Assembly (NCBI RefSeq): GCF_005047355.1
Contig: NZ_SUMC01000032.1
Coordinates: 1 to 64,000 of the forward strand
Source: Actinacidiphila oryziradicis
Lineage (GTDB): Bacteria; Actinomycetota; Actinomycetes; Streptomycetales; Streptomycetaceae
Direction: 5' to 3'
DNA length: 64,000 nucleotides
Shown here: piece after piece, positions 35,292 to 46,731 of the stretch
How positions within the stretch are numbered: the stretch's first letter is position 1
Layout: each line of letters opens with the position of its first letter
The notes under the pieces: generated by a model
The model's database searches: none
Told to the model about the DNA's origin: nothing
Seen by the model: the letters and a program-made list of their open reading frames with translations, nothing else
Position numbers and translations under genes: made by a program

Positions 35292-36083
35292 ATGGCCATC
35301 GATTACGTCAAACGGCCGCGCCCGGCGTCCGCGTCCGGGACTTCGGCGATCAGCCTGGAGAAGGTCCAGGTGACCGCGCCCCGTCTGGTCGACCTGTACA
35401 AGACAGCGCGGGTGTCGTTGGAGAAATCCGGCGTGGCCGGGCAGCGCGCTGCCGTTTACCTGGTCATTGACCGTTCCGGGAGTATGCGCGGCTATTTCGA
35501 GGACGGAACCGTCCAGCATTTGGCGGAGCAGGCTTTGGGGCTGTCAGCGAATCTCGATGATGACGGCACGGTGCCTGTAGTGTTCTTTTCGACCGGCATC
35601 GACGGTATCGCCGACTTCAGCCTGGACTGCTATGAGGGCCGCGTGAATGCCCTGCACAGTGGTTACGGACATATGGGGCGCAGCAACTATCACGTGGCCA
35701 TGCAGGCCGTTATTGACCATTACACTACCTCCGGCGCCACTGACCCCGCCTTTGTCATCTTCCAGACAGATGGCGGCCCCACGTCTCGCGTGGCCGCCGA
35801 GCGCGTGTTGTGCGCTGCGGCCCGGCTGCCGATCTTCTGGCAGTTCATCGGTTTCGGGGACCCGGACGACAAGCAATTCGACTTCCTGCGGAAGCTCGAC
35901 GATCTGCCCGTTCCGGCTAAGCGGGTCGTGGACAATGCGGGCTTCTTTCCCGCCGGCACCGATCCCCGGGCCGTGCCGGACACGGAGTTGTTCCAGGCGC
36001 TGATGAGCGAGTTCCCGCAGTGGCTGGGTGCCGCGCGGGCTGCGGGCATCGTGCACGTGCGCGTGCGGGCGCGCGGGCGCTGA
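35292..36083 (+). CDS. VWA domain protein (TerY/stress-type)
   Basis: 263 residues from ATG 35292, with GGAGAT at 35281-35286. The von Willebrand A fold has the metal site D-x-S-x-S in VIDRSGSMRGYF, a later Thr/Ser site in GHMGRSNYHVAM, and the Asp in FQTDGGPTS. It has no signal peptide and acts in the cytoplasm. Related proteins accompany TerD-type calcium-binding stress proteins. A TerD gene occurs at 55244 but is not linked. A hairpin follows the stop. Confidence 0.9.
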   Translation: MAIDYVKRPRPASASGTSAISLEKVQVTAPRLVDLYKTARVSLEKSGVAGQRAAVYLVIDRSGSMRGYFEDGTVQHLAEQALGLSANLDDDGTVPVVFFSTGIDGIADFSLDCYEGRVNALHSGYGHMGRSNYHVAMQAVIDHYTTSGATDPAFVIFQTDGGPTSRVAAERVLCAAARLPIFWQFIGFGDPDDKQFDFLRKLDDLPVPAKRVVDNAGFFPAGTDPRAVPDTELFQALMSEFPQWLGAARAAGIVHVRVRARGR

Positions 36084-36093
36084 AAAGGGGCTA

Positions 36094-36124
36094 CCCCGGG
36101 GCCGTACCGCTTACGGTCCCGGGG
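36094..36124 (+). terminator. terminator after the VWA gene
   Basis: CCCCGGGGCCGTA (36094-36106) pairs with TACGGTCCCGGGG (36112-36124), with one G-U pair and a 5-nt loop. Confidence 0.75.
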
Positions 36125-36214
36125 CGGGCCGGCCGCCTTACTCCCGGACCGCCCCAGCGCCGCAGGCAACGCGATTCACCCGTTCGACGGACATTACTGG
36201 TCGTAGCTGACTGA

Positions 36215-36810
36215 ATGCATATGATCTACGCAAGGCTCAGCAGCGGGTCAGAAAACATCAAGAACAGACCAGTCGTACCCGCCCAGCTCCGTGCCCTGCC
36301 GCCAGGGCACGGAGAGCTCCTCGACGACCTGAAAGCGATCGTCAAGCGCTCCAGCATCCGCGCCCAGCGTGCGGTCAACACCGAGCTGATCCAGATGTAC
36401 TGGGAGCTGGGCCGCACCCTCCTGGAGCGCCAGTCCAGGAAGCGTGGGGCACCAAGGTCATCGACCGGATCGCCGTCGACATGCGCACGGCGTTCCCCGG
36501 GCAGCGGGGCTTCTCGCTCCGCAACCTCAAGTACATGCAGCAGATGGCTCGAACACGGCCCGAACAAATTGGGCAACAGGCTGTTGCCCAATTGCCCTGG
36601 GGACACATCATCGTCCTGATGGGCCGCCTCGATACCCCCGCTGAGCAGGACTTCTATGCGAAGACGGCCGTGCAGCACGGCTGGTCGCGCGGGATGCTGG
36701 AGCACTGGATCGGTCATCGTCTGCATCTCACCCAGGGGGCTGCGAGCAGCAACTTAGACCTGTCCCGCCTGGTCCAGGACGTCATCGACGCGGACGGCCG
36801 GGACGACTGA
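36215..36810 (+). pseudogene. frameshifted, truncated DUF1016 (YhcG-type) gene
   Basis: The first frame (MHMIYARLSS through AVNTELIQMYWELGRTLLERQ) is the DUF1016 N-terminal domain. At about 36440-36446 one base is missing. The continuation AWGTKVIDRIAVDMRTAFPG is in another frame and goes on to GFSLRNLKYMQQMA, PWGHIIVLMGRL and HGWSRGMLEHWI. The protein then ends at ASSNLDLSRLVQDVIDADGRDD without the C-terminal PD-(D/E)XK nuclease domain that full members carry. It is therefore a non-functional remnant unless the frameshift is a sequencing error. It starts about 130 bp after the VWA gene. Confidence 0.8.
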
Positions 36811-36811
36811 A

Positions 36812-36857
36812 AGGGGCTGCCCCTGGACCGTACGAATACGGTCCAGGGGCAGCCCCT
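36812..36857. terminator. bidirectional terminator between the DUF1016 remnant and clpC
   Basis: A perfect 21-bp stem: AGGGGCTGCCCCTGGACCGT and one further A (36812-36832) pair with 36837-36857 across a CGAA tetraloop. It lies just past both convergent genes. Confidence 0.9.
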
Positions 36858-36880
36858 CAGACAGGCCCGGCGCGGAGCGC

Positions 36881-39406
<2,526 letters not shown>

Positions 39407-39611
39407 CGTTAATCGCTCCTCAGAGCGGTCGGGCAGTTAGGGGTCGGTCCCCTCCCTGTCCTTCCGCATGCTAGTCCCGCACCGCGGGGCAGCTCACTTC
39501 TACTGTCGACACCCATCCGGGACTCTTAGTCCCACACAGCTGACAACAGCTCCAACCCGATGGTGCGAGACGATGTTCCCGCAGGCCAGGCAGATAGACC
39601 CTTATTCGCTA

Positions 39612-39625
39612 CGCCGATGGCGAAC
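39612..39625 (-). promoter_or_regulatory. ClgR-like box upstream of clpC
   Basis: The minus strand reads GTTCGC-CATCG-GCG, matching the ClgR consensus GTTCGC-N5-GCG as I remember it for streptomycete clp and lon promoters. A wider inverted pair, TTCGC/GCGAA (39605-39624), surrounds it. TCTATC-like sequence about 20 bp downstream could be the -10. The remainder of 39407-39732 shows no gene. Confidence 0.55.
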
Positions 39626-39732
39626 GCCCACCTTTCCCGACACGCCCGTCGCCCCTCTCCACTAGGTCTTTCTTACCCCGTACCCCCGACACTCCATGCA
39701 GATCCCTATGGTTCCCTGCGCTACGGGCGAAC

Positions 39733-40446
39733 ATGCTTGCGCGATGCACGACACGCATCGTAAAAGAACCGGCACTCGTTGTTGGCGATATGGGCTGGTA
39801 CGAGCGCGAGCTGGGTTGGCCGACCGCAGGAGCGGTTCCGCCGGACCCGGTCACGGCGACACCGGGCACCAAGCCGGTCAGGAACCTGCTCACCGGGGTG
39901 CGTTTCGATGCGCTCGACGTCCCGGCCGAGGCGGGCTTCGAGGTGCTGGACCTGCGGCGCTTCGCGCGGGCCACGGCCACCGGGCCGGTGGCGCTGGACG
40001 GGCGGCGGATGCGGCTGCTGGTGGCCGCCGGGAGCTCGGAGGAGCTGCCCGGGCTGCTGGACTGGCTGGAGTGGGGGGGAATTCCGCTCGATCTCACCGC
40101 CCTGGGGGCCGGCGGGTGGATGCCCGCACCGACGGTGCCACGGGGTATCCGGCGGGAGACCGCGTACGACCGGCTGGCGCCGGTTTGGCTGCGGCCTCCC
40201 GGACCGGGAGACGAGGTGGAGCGGTCGCTGCCCACGATGAGCCTCGCGGGCCGCTCCGGGGCCTGTGAGGCCCCCTGGAAGGCCGGCCGGGCCGACGGGG
40301 AGAGTGGGGGGCCCGTCGGCCTGGTGGCGCTGGTGGCCGCACTCGCGACCGCCTGCCACCGGGTGAGACTGCGGCGCAGTCACCGTGCTGTGCCTGATCT
40401 GCTTGATCCGCGGGACGGGCGCGCTCAGCCGTGCACCTTGTCGTAA
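39733..40446 (+). CDS. conserved hypothetical protein upstream of lsr2
   Basis: 237 residues as read from ATG 39733. An alternative start at ATG 39790 gives MGWYERELGWPTAGAVPP and looks more natural, since the first 19 residues are featureless. It contains FDALDVPAEAGFEVLDLRRFAR and LVAAGSSEELPGLLDWLEWGGIPLDL. I recall a homologue at this place next to lsr2 in S. coelicolor (SCO3374) with no known role. The sequence faintly resembles the small prim-pol type (bifunctional primase/polymerase) proteins of actinomycetes. Its 3' end overlaps lsr2 by 22 bp, tail to tail. Confidence 0.65.
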   Translation: MLARCTTRIVKEPALVVGDMGWYERELGWPTAGAVPPDPVTATPGTKPVRNLLTGVRFDALDVPAEAGFEVLDLRRFARATATGPVALDGRRMRLLVAAGSSEELPGLLDWLEWGGIPLDLTALGAGGWMPAPTVPRGIRRETAYDRLAPVWLRPPGPGDEVERSLPTMSLAGRSGACEAPWKAGRADGESGGPVGLVALVAALATACHRVRLRRSHRAVPDLLDPRDGRAQPCTLS

Positions 40447-40763
40447 GCCTCGCGGATCGTCGCGGGGACGCGACCGCGGTCGTTCACCTCGTAGCCCTTC
40501 TCCTTCGCCCATGCGCGGATCTTCGCGGTGTCCTGGCCCGCAACACCCACTCGTGCGGCCTTCAGCCCACGGCCCCGGCCAGCGCGTCCGCCGGTACGGC
40601 GGCCGCTTTCCAGGTACGGAGTGAGCAGACCTCGGAGCTTGTCCGCGTTGGCGGTGGTGAGATCGATCTCGTACGTCACTCCGTCCAGAGCGAACGTCAC
40701 GGTCTCGTCAGCCTCGCCGCCGTCGAGGTCGTCAACAAGAAGGACCTGAACCTTCTGTGCCAC
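40425..40763 (-). CDS. lsr2: Lsr2 nucleoid-associated protein
   Basis: 112 residues from GTG 40763 (MAQKVQVLLVDDLDGGEADETVTFALDGVTYEIDL), with AAAGGGAAG upstream. The N-terminal dimerisation and oligomerisation domain is followed by a basic linker (RRTGGRAGRGRGLKAARVG). The DNA-binding domain (IRAWAKEKGYEVNDRGRVPATIREAY) carries the RGR minor-groove hook. It silences AT-rich, often horizontally acquired DNA and specialised metabolite clusters. The frame to 40826 has no ribosome-binding site. Confidence 0.97.
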   Translation of the reverse strand: MAQKVQVLLVDDLDGGEADETVTFALDGVTYEIDLTTANADKLRGLLTPYLESGRRTGGRAGRGRGLKAARVGVAGQDTAKIRAWAKEKGYEVNDRGRVPATIREAYDKVHG

Positions 40764-40920
40764 CGGCTTCCCTTTCATCGAATACGGATAACCGGTAAAA
40801 GCAAACCGCCTTTCCCCGGAAAACACAAACCCCTTGGGCGAACTCGTCCCTACCCAAGCCTGTGAGCAGGCCCTTCCATGCGGAACGATTCGGGCATAAC
40901 GATCTCTCGTGACCCGCCCC

Positions 40921-41448
40921 TCACAGTTGCAGCAGCATGCGGCTGTTGCCCAAGGTGTTAGGTTTCACCCGTTCGAGGTCAAGGAACTCCGCCACTCCCT
41001 CGTCATTGGAACGGAGCAGCTCACCGAAGACATCCCCGTCGACCGGGGTCTCGCCGATCTCCACGAAGCCATGTTTCGCGAAGAAGTCCACTTCGAAGGT
41101 GAGACAGAAAATCCGCCGCACACCGAGCCATCGCGCGGTCCTCAACAGCTTGTCGAGCACAAGATGGCCGATACCCTTCCCGTGCAGGGCCGGATCTACC
41201 GCAAGAGTACGCACCTCGGCCAGGTCCTCCCACATCACATGCAGGGCGCCACAGGCGACGACCTCGGCGTCCTCGTCGCGTTCGGCGACCCAGAACTCCT
41301 GGATGTCCTCGTAAAGCGTCACGGTCGGCTTGTCGAGCAGGATACGGTCCCGCACATAGGAGTCCAGGAGACCGCGTACCGCGGCCACATCGCTGGTCCG
41401 GGCCCGGCGGACTGTGACAGCTTTTGATTCAAGAGGCGCTGAGGGCAT
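40921..41448 (-). CDS. GNAT acetyltransferase, N-acetylglutamate synthase type
   Basis: 175 residues. GNAT motif A is seen in VRTLAVDPALHGKGIGHLVLDKLL and motif B in RIFCLTFEVDFFAKHGF. The region VKPNTLGNSRMLLQL at the C-terminus and overall layout match the short actinobacterial amino-acid N-acetyltransferase (Rv2747/ArgA type) that makes N-acetylglutamate for arginine synthesis. The assignment is by resemblance. It lies 10 bp downstream of the BlaI-type gene, so the two may be co-transcribed. Confidence 0.82.
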   Translation of the reverse strand: MPSAPLESKAVTVRRARTSDVAAVRGLLDSYVRDRILLDKPTVTLYEDIQEFWVAERDEDAEVVACGALHVMWEDLAEVRTLAVDPALHGKGIGHLVLDKLLRTARWLGVRRIFCLTFEVDFFAKHGFVEIGETPVDGDVFGELLRSNDEGVAEFLDLERVKPNTLGNSRMLLQL

Positions 41449-41457
41449 GGCCGGACG

Positions 41458-41925
41458 CTATCGCCCGCCGGGATCAGGCGGCCGGGCGGGGTCCTCGGGA
41501 TCTGCGGACCTTGCACGATCCATGGACTCCGCGGAGACTGCGGGCCGCGTCGGTTGTACAGGATCCACTGACCGTACGACGCGCATTGCGTCGCGCAGCG
41601 CTTCTCGCTGTTCCGGCGACATCATGCCGAAGAAGGCCACAAGGGCGGCTGCGGGGTTGTCACTGGCCGACCATGCCTCGTTCATGAGTGCGGCCGAGTA
41701 AGCGGCCCGGGTGGAAACCGCCTCATAGCGATAGGCACGGCCTTCGGCTTCCCGCCGCAGCCAGCCCTTGTGATGCAGGTTGTCCATTACGGTCATGACC
41801 GTCGTGTACGCGAGGGAACGCTCCTGGCGGAGGTCTTCCAGTACTTCGCGCACCGTGACCGGGCGGTTCCACTCCCACACCCTGGTCATGACGGCGTCTT
41901 CGAGCTCTCCCAAAGGACGGGGCAC
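41458..41925 (-). CDS. BlaI/MecI/CopY family transcriptional regulator
   Basis: 155 residues. The winged helix is in LGELEDAVMTRVWEWNRPVTVREVLEDLRQERSLAYTTVMTVMDNLHHKGWLRREAEGRAYRYEA. The C-terminal part is the dimerisation helix region plus a Pro/Arg-rich tail of about 35 residues beyond the usual length. Family members repress beta-lactam or copper genes and are inactivated by proteolysis. No BlaR-type membrane protease is adjacent. Confidence 0.9.
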   Translation of the reverse strand: MPRPLGELEDAVMTRVWEWNRPVTVREVLEDLRQERSLAYTTVMTVMDNLHHKGWLRREAEGRAYRYEAVSTRAAYSAALMNEAWSASDNPAAALVAFFGMMSPEQREALRDAMRVVRSVDPVQPTRPAVSAESMDRARSADPEDPARPPDPGGR

Positions 41926-41964
41926 GTTCGAATACTACGCGCGGGTGTCGCGAATGACCGTTTC

Positions 41965-42141
41965 TTAGTGCGCCGGGCCTTCTGACTGGCGGGCACTCTC
42001 GGCGCGGGCGAGCGCGGCATCGACAGCCGCGTCTTCCTTGCCCTTGTTGGCCCCGCCCTGGCTCTTGATCATCGTCCGGATAACGAGCGTGAACGCGACG
42101 GCCATCACCAGGGAGGGCACAAGCGCGGCAACATAGTCCAT
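41965..42141 (-). CDS. small single-span membrane protein
   Basis: 58 residues from ATG 42141: MDYVAALVPSLVMAVAFTLVIRTMI, then a charged tail (KSQGGANKGKEDAAVDAALARAESARQSEGPAH). It has one membrane helix. I recall a homologue at this place near lsr2/coaX in S. coelicolor without known function. The gene stands alone, 40 bp upstream of the BlaI-type gene on the same strand. Confidence 0.75.
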   Translation of the reverse strand: MDYVAALVPSLVMAVAFTLVIRTMIKSQGGANKGKEDAAVDAALARAESARQSEGPAH

Positions 42142-42193
42142 GGATCCAGAGTAGTCACGGTCTCTTTTGCCGAGCATTGCGGGGCGGCCGCAA

Positions 42194-42235
42194 AGGCGCC
42201 CGTCACTCCGAAGGGGGAACAGGTGACGGGCGCCT
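42194..42235 (-). terminator. terminator downstream of the 42250-42891 gene
   Basis: AGGCGCCCGTCAC (42194-42206) pairs perfectly with GTGACGGGCGCCT (42223-42235) across a 16-nt loop. It lies just past the end of the minus-strand gene at 42250. Confidence 0.8.
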
Positions 42236-42249
42236 GTGCTGTCCGGAGG

Positions 42250-42891
42250 TCAGCCGGTGGCGCGTTCCTCCGGAGCAGGGGGGCCCGGCTTCTCCGGCGG
42301 GCTCGGCTGGGGCGGTGACGCGGGCTCAGGCTCCGGGTCCGGTGGGGGCGCCGGGTGACGGCGCCGGGGGAACACCTCCCCGGGGGTCGGCACCGGACGC
42401 GACGGGCGCGGCGGGAGGTCCGCCGCGCACCTCCCGCCCGGCAGGGCGTACAGCCGGGCCCGGAGGGCCGCTGCGGCCCGGGCCCCGCCCGCACCGGCCG
42501 GTGCGGGGATACGGGCCTCCAGGCGGGCCCTCACGGCCAGCTCCGCCAGGTGCTCGCAGCGGCGCAGCATCGCGTCGTAGCGGCCCCCTCGCAGCCGGCG
42601 CAGGGCGGCGAGGTCGTCCGGGAGCGGGACGTAGCCGGAGTCCAGCGCTCCGTTCAGCCGTTCCAGGAAGCCGGTGGCGCTGCCGGGGAGCGCTGCGCGG
42701 TAGCGGACGAGTTCCGCGAACAGGAATGTCCGCAGCCGTACGCTCTCGCGCGCCGCCTCATCGACGGCGTCGGCCAGGCGGAGGTAGTCGTGGACGTCCT
42801 CCGGGTGGGGAGGGGTCGGGGATGTGGAGGGCTGGAGGGCCTGTGCGAGGGCGCGCCGGAGCACACGCAATTCGTCCGCGCTGAACGCCAT
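42250..42891 (-). CDS. conserved hypothetical protein with proline-rich tail
   Basis: 213 residues from ATG 42891 (MAFSADELRVLRRALAQAL). The first 140 residues are helical and charged (EDVHDYLRLADAVDEAARESVRLRTFLFAELVRYRAALPGSATGFLERL). The last 55 are Pro/Glu rich and low complexity. ATG 42921 would add ten residues. I recall a streptomycete homologue next to coaX but no function. It might be an adaptor protein; nothing catalytic is visible. Confidence 0.75.
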   Translation of the reverse strand: MAFSADELRVLRRALAQALQPSTSPTPPHPEDVHDYLRLADAVDEAARESVRLRTFLFAELVRYRAALPGSATGFLERLNGALDSGYVPLPDDLAALRRLRGGRYDAMLRRCEHLAELAVRARLEARIPAPAGAGGARAAAALRARLYALPGGRCAADLPPRPSRPVPTPGEVFPRRRHPAPPPDPEPEPASPPQPSPPEKPGPPAPEERATG

Positions 42892-43028
42892 GCCGCCTCG
42901 GGACCCGTGTGGCGTGGGCATGCACCGACTTTACGTACTAAGCGGACAAAAGGCGCGTAACGAGATATGTGCGGCGCGGCGTAGCGCGGCGCGCAGGCGG
43001 GCCGGGTCCGACTGGCTCGCCTGCGCGG

Positions 43029-43826
43029 CTACGTGGTCGAGACGTTGCGCTCGTAGACCAGCCGCAGGCCGATCAGGGTGAGCCACGGCTCATGGGCGTC
43101 GATGACCGCCGACTCGCCGAGCACGAGCGGCGCCAGGCCGCCCGTCGCGATGACGGTGACGTCGTCGGGATCGTCGGCGAGCTCGCGGGCCATCCGCTCG
43201 GCGACACCGTCGACCTGGCCGGCGAAACCGTAGAGGATGCCGGACTGCATGGCCTCGACGGTGTTCTTGCCGATGACGCTGCGCGGGCGGGCCAGCTCGA
43301 TCTTACGGAGCTGGGCGCCGCGCGCCCCGAGCGCGTCGACGGAGATCTCGATGCCGGGGGCGATCGCGCCGCCCGCGTACTCGCCCCGTGCGGAGATCGC
43401 GTCGAAGGTGGTGGCCGTGCCGAAGTCGACGACAATGCACGGACCGCCATATAGGTGCACGGCGGCCAGCGCGTTGATGATGCGGTCGGAACCGACCTCC
43501 TTGGGGTTGTCCATGAGGATCGGGACGCCGGTCTTGATGCCGGGCTCGACGAGGATGGCCGGGACATCACCGTAATAGCGGCGGGTGACTTCACGCAGCT
43601 CGTGCAGGACCGCCGGCACGGTGGAGCAGACGGAGATGCCGTCGATGCCGTCGCCGAGGTCCTGGCCGAGCAGCGGGTGCATGCCCATCAGGCCATGGAG
43701 CAGCACCGCGATCTCGTCGGCGGTGCGGCGTTGGTCGGTGGAGATCCGCCAGTGCTCGACGATCTCCTCGCCGTCGAAGAGACCAAGGACGGTGTGGGTG
43801 TTGCCGACGTCGATGGTGAGCAGCAT
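43029..43826 (-). CDS. coaX: type III pantothenate kinase
   Basis: First step of CoA synthesis. 265 residues, starting MLLTIDVGNTHTVLGLFDGEEI. The ASKHA phosphate-binding motif DVGNTHT, the catalytic region NPKEVGSDRIINALAAVHLYG and the DFGTATTFD motif are intact. It is the last gene of the DUF2520-panC-nadB-nadC-coaX operon, 5 bp after nadC. Its presence beside panC puts pantothenate synthesis and phosphorylation in one transcript. Confidence 0.96.
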   Translation of the reverse strand: MLLTIDVGNTHTVLGLFDGEEIVEHWRISTDQRRTADEIAVLLHGLMGMHPLLGQDLGDGIDGISVCSTVPAVLHELREVTRRYYGDVPAILVEPGIKTGVPILMDNPKEVGSDRIINALAAVHLYGGPCIVVDFGTATTFDAISARGEYAGGAIAPGIEISVDALGARGAQLRKIELARPRSVIGKNTVEAMQSGILYGFAGQVDGVAERMARELADDPDDVTVIATGGLAPLVLGESAVIDAHEPWLTLIGLRLVYERNVSTT

Positions 43827-43831
43827 GCGGC

Positions 43832-44860
43832 TTACTGCTCCGCTCGCAGGTCGAGGCCGATGTCGAGGATCGGCGAGGAGTGGGTGAGCGCGCCCACCGC
43901 GAGATAGTCCACACCGGCCTCGGCGTAGGCGCGGGCGGTGGCCAGGGTGAGCCGGCCGGAGGATTCCAGGGCGGCGCGGCCTCTGACGAGGGCCACGGCC
44001 TCCTCCGTCTCGGCGGGGGTGAAGTTGTCGAGGAGGATCAGGTCGGCGCCCGCGTCCAGGACCTCGCGGACCTGGTGGAGGGTGTCGGCCTCGACCTCGA
44101 TGGGTACGTCGGGGAATTCCTGCCGTACGAGCTTGAAGGCCGCCGCGACGCCGCCCGCCGCGATGACGTGGTTGTCCTTGACGAGGGCCGCGTCGGACAG
44201 CGACATACGGTGGTTGACGCCGCCGCCGCAGCGAACGGCGTACTTCTCCAGGGCCCGCAGGCCAGGGGTGGTCTTGCGGGTGTCGCGGACCCGGGCCTTG
44301 GTGCCTTCGAGGAGGTCGGCCCACTCGCGGGTCGCGGTGGCGATGCCGGAGAGCCTGCAGAGGAGGTTCAGCGCGCTGCGCTCGCCGGTGAGGAGGTCGC
44401 GGGTGCGGGTGCGGACGGACAGCAGGACCTGGCCGGCCTCGACGCGGTCGCCGTCCTCGACATGGCGCTCGACCTCGAACTCGTCCGTGCAGACGACGGA
44501 GAGGAGCGCCTCGGCGATCCGCAGGCCGGCCACGGTGCCCGGCTCGCGGGCGGTGAAGTCGCCGGTCGCGAGGGCGTCCTCGGGGACGGTCGCGATGGTG
44601 GTGATGTCCGTGCCGCCGTCGAGGTCCTCCTCGATCGCCATGTGGGCGATGTCCTCGACCTCCACCGGGTCGAGTCCGGCGTCCGTCAGGAGCTGCGCGA
44701 GGGCGGGGTCCAGACCGCACTCGTAGGCGTCGTCATCACGCTCCGCACCGCAGGCGCAGCCGTCGCCGCAACCGCCGGTCCCCTCGCCGGGGTGGCCGAC
44801 GAGCGGCAGCTGCCCGCCGATGGACTGGTCGGGGTGGTGTGGATGGTCGGGCGTGCTCAC
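43832..44860 (-). CDS. nadC: nicotinate-nucleotide pyrophosphorylase (carboxylating)
   Basis: Converts quinolinate and PRPP to NaMN. 342 residues from GTG 44860 after GGAGGAGAT. Catalytic features: HMAIEEDLDGGTDIT, LNLLCRLSGIATAT, RDTRKTTPGLRALEKYAVRCGGGVNHRMSL and KDNHVIAAGG. The first 50 residues are an extension absent from E. coli NadC. It holds a His/Pro stretch and a dense cysteine cluster, GGCGDGCACGAE, which may bind metal. The GTG overlaps the nadB stop by 4 bp. Confidence 0.96.
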   Translation of the reverse strand: MSTPDHPHHPDQSIGGQLPLVGHPGEGTGGCGDGCACGAERDDDAYECGLDPALAQLLTDAGLDPVEVEDIAHMAIEEDLDGGTDITTIATVPEDALATGDFTAREPGTVAGLRIAEALLSVVCTDEFEVERHVEDGDRVEAGQVLLSVRTRTRDLLTGERSALNLLCRLSGIATATREWADLLEGTKARVRDTRKTTPGLRALEKYAVRCGGGVNHRMSLSDAALVKDNHVIAAGGVAAAFKLVRQEFPDVPIEVEADTLHQVREVLDAGADLILLDNFTPAETEEAVALVRGRAALESSGRLTLATARAYAEAGVDYLAVGALTHSSPILDIGLDLRAEQ

Positions 44861-46731
44861 GAGATCTCCTCCGGAGATGCGGGGCCCGCTGCGCGGGCGC
44901 CATGGGGACGCGGTGCTTGGCCCGCGCCGGCTGCGGCGGCCGGGGCGGTTGCCGCGCCCGGGGCGGCGCCGGACGCGGCGCCCTGTGTCGTGCCGGACGC
45001 TCCGCCGGGCGTGTCGGCCGGGTCGGGCAGGGTGGCTGTGGGCGGGAAGGCGGCGGTTTCGGTGGTGTGGATGGCGAGCGTGCGCTCGGGGGTGAGGCGT
45101 ACCACGAGGTGGCGGCGCCAGATGGCGTCGTCGCGGTCGGGGCGGTCCTCCCGCCAGTGGCAGCCGCGGGTCTCCTCGCGGCGGCGGGCGGCCTCGACGA
45201 GGACACGGGCGACGGTGAGGAGGTTGGTGGCCTCCCACGTCTCGACGCAGGGCTCGGCGGTCTTGCCGTCGCGTTCGAGGTCGTCGGCGGCGGTGTGCTG
45301 GATGCGCCGGAGGGCGGCGGCGGCGCGGTCGAGGCTGTCGGCGCTGCGCAGGACGCCCGCGCCGGCGGTCATGACGCGCTGGATCTCGTAGCGGGCCTCC
45401 GGGGCGAGCAGCGGGAAACGGCTCGGGACAGGAATGACGGGGGCGCCGGGCCCGGCCGGGCGGGCGACGATGTCGGCGGCGATGCGCTCGGCGAAGACCA
45501 GGCCTTCCAGGAGGGAGTTGGAGGCGAGGCGGTTCGCGCCGTGGACCCCGGTGCAGGCGACCTCGCCGCAGGCGTAGAGGCCCGGGACGGTGGTGTGGCC
45601 GCGCGGATCGGTCCGTACGCCGCCGGAGGCGTAGTGCGCGGCGGGGGCGACCGGGATCGTCCCGGTGACCGGGTCGATGCCGTGGGCCCGGCAGGCGGCG
45701 AGGATGGTCGGGAAGCGGTGGGCCCACATCTCGGCGCCGAAGTGACGGCCGTCGAGATACATGTGTTCGGCGCCCTGCTCGCGCATGCGGCGCATGATGG
45801 CCTTGGCGACGATGTCGCGGGGGGCGAGCTCGGCCAGCTCGTGCTGCCCCTGCATGAAGCGGACGCCGTCGGCGTCGACGAGGTACGCGCCCTCGCCCCG
45901 CACCGCTTCGGAGACCAGCGGCTGCTGGCCTTCCGCGTCCGGACCGAGCCAGAGCACGGTGGGATGGAACTGGACGAACTCCAGGTCGGAGACCTCCGCC
46001 CCGGCGCGCAGCGCGAGCGCGACGCCGTCGCCGGTGGAGACTGCGGGGTTGGTCGTCGCCGAGAAGACCTGGCCCATGCCGCCGGTGGCCAGGACGACAG
46101 CCCGCGCGCGGACCGCGCCGACACCGTCCCGCTGGCCCTCGCCCATGACGTGCAGGGTGACGCCCGCGGTGCGGCCGGCGGCGTCGGTGATGAGGTCCAG
46201 GACGAGGGCGTTCTCGATGGTCTCGATACCGGCGTCCCGCACCGCGTCCACCAGGGCCCGCGAGATCTCCGCGCCGGTCGCGTCGCCGCCCGCGTGCGCT
46301 ATCCGGCGGCGGTGGTGGCCGCCCTCCCGGGTCAGCAGGATCTCCCCGGTGTCGGGGGCGGTGTCGAACCGCGCACCGGTCGCGATGAGGCGGCGTACGG
46401 CGTCCGGGCCCTCGGTGACCAGATTCCGTACGGCCTCCTCGTCGCACAGACCGGCGCCCGCCACCAGGGTGTCGTCCAGGTGTTGCGCGGGCGTGTCGCC
46501 CTCGCCGAGCGCCGCCGCGATGCCGCCCTGCGCCCAGCGCGTCGACCCGTCGTCCAGGCGGGCCTTGGTGACGACGGTGACCTTCGCCCCCGCCGCCGCG
46601 CAGCGCAGCGCCACGGTCAGCCCGGCCACACCGGACCCCACGACGACCACGTCCGCGTCGATGGCCCAGCCGGGGGCGGGGGCGCGCAGCCGCACGCCGG
46701 AGGGCACTATGGCGGGCGTGGTGCCGTTCAC
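44857..46731 (-). CDS. nadB: L-aspartate oxidase
   Basis: Oxidises aspartate to iminoaspartate for NAD synthesis. 624 residues. The FAD-binding motif is [21 protein letters not shown], with [15 protein letters not shown] and the succinate-dehydrogenase-type signature in [37 protein letters not shown] is present. The C-terminal 70 residues are Ala/Pro/Gly rich and beyond the usual family end. No nadA adjoins. The operon overlap with panC is 4 bp (46728-46731). Confidence 0.96.
   Translation of the reverse strand: MNGTTPAIVPSGVRLRAPAPGWAIDADVVVVGSGVAGLTVALRCAAAGAKVTVVTKARLDDGSTRWAQGGIAAALGEGDTPAQHLDDTLVAGAGLCDEEAVRNLVTEGPDAVRRLIATGARFDTAPDTGEILLTREGGHHRRRIAHAGGDATGAEISRALVDAVRDAGIETIENALVLDLITDAAGRTAGVTLHVMGEGQRDGVGAVRARAVVLATGGMGQVFSATTNPAVSTGDGVALALRAGAEVSDLEFVQFHPTVLWLGPDAEGQQPLVSEAVRGEGAYLVDADGVRFMQGQHELAELAPRDIVAKAIMRRMREQGAEHMYLDGRHFGAEMWAHRFPTILAACRAHGIDPVTGTIPVAPAAHYASGGVRTDPRGHTTVPGLYACGEVACTGVHGANRLASNSLLEGLVFAERIAADIVARPAGPGAPVIPVPSRFPLLAPEARYEIQRVMTAGAGVLRSADSLDRAAAALRRIQHTAADDLERDGKTAEPCVETWEATNLLTVARVLVEAARRREETRGCHWREDRPDRDDAIWRRHLVVRLTPERTLAIHTTETAAFPPTATLPDPADTPGGASGTTQGAASGAAPGAATAPAAAAGAGQAPRPHGARAAGPASPEEIS

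Noticed and set aside
35292-36083. The VWA gene as part of a complete ter operon.
   Set aside because: No TerC, TerZ or other ter partners lie beside it. The TerD gene is 19 kb away and stands alone.
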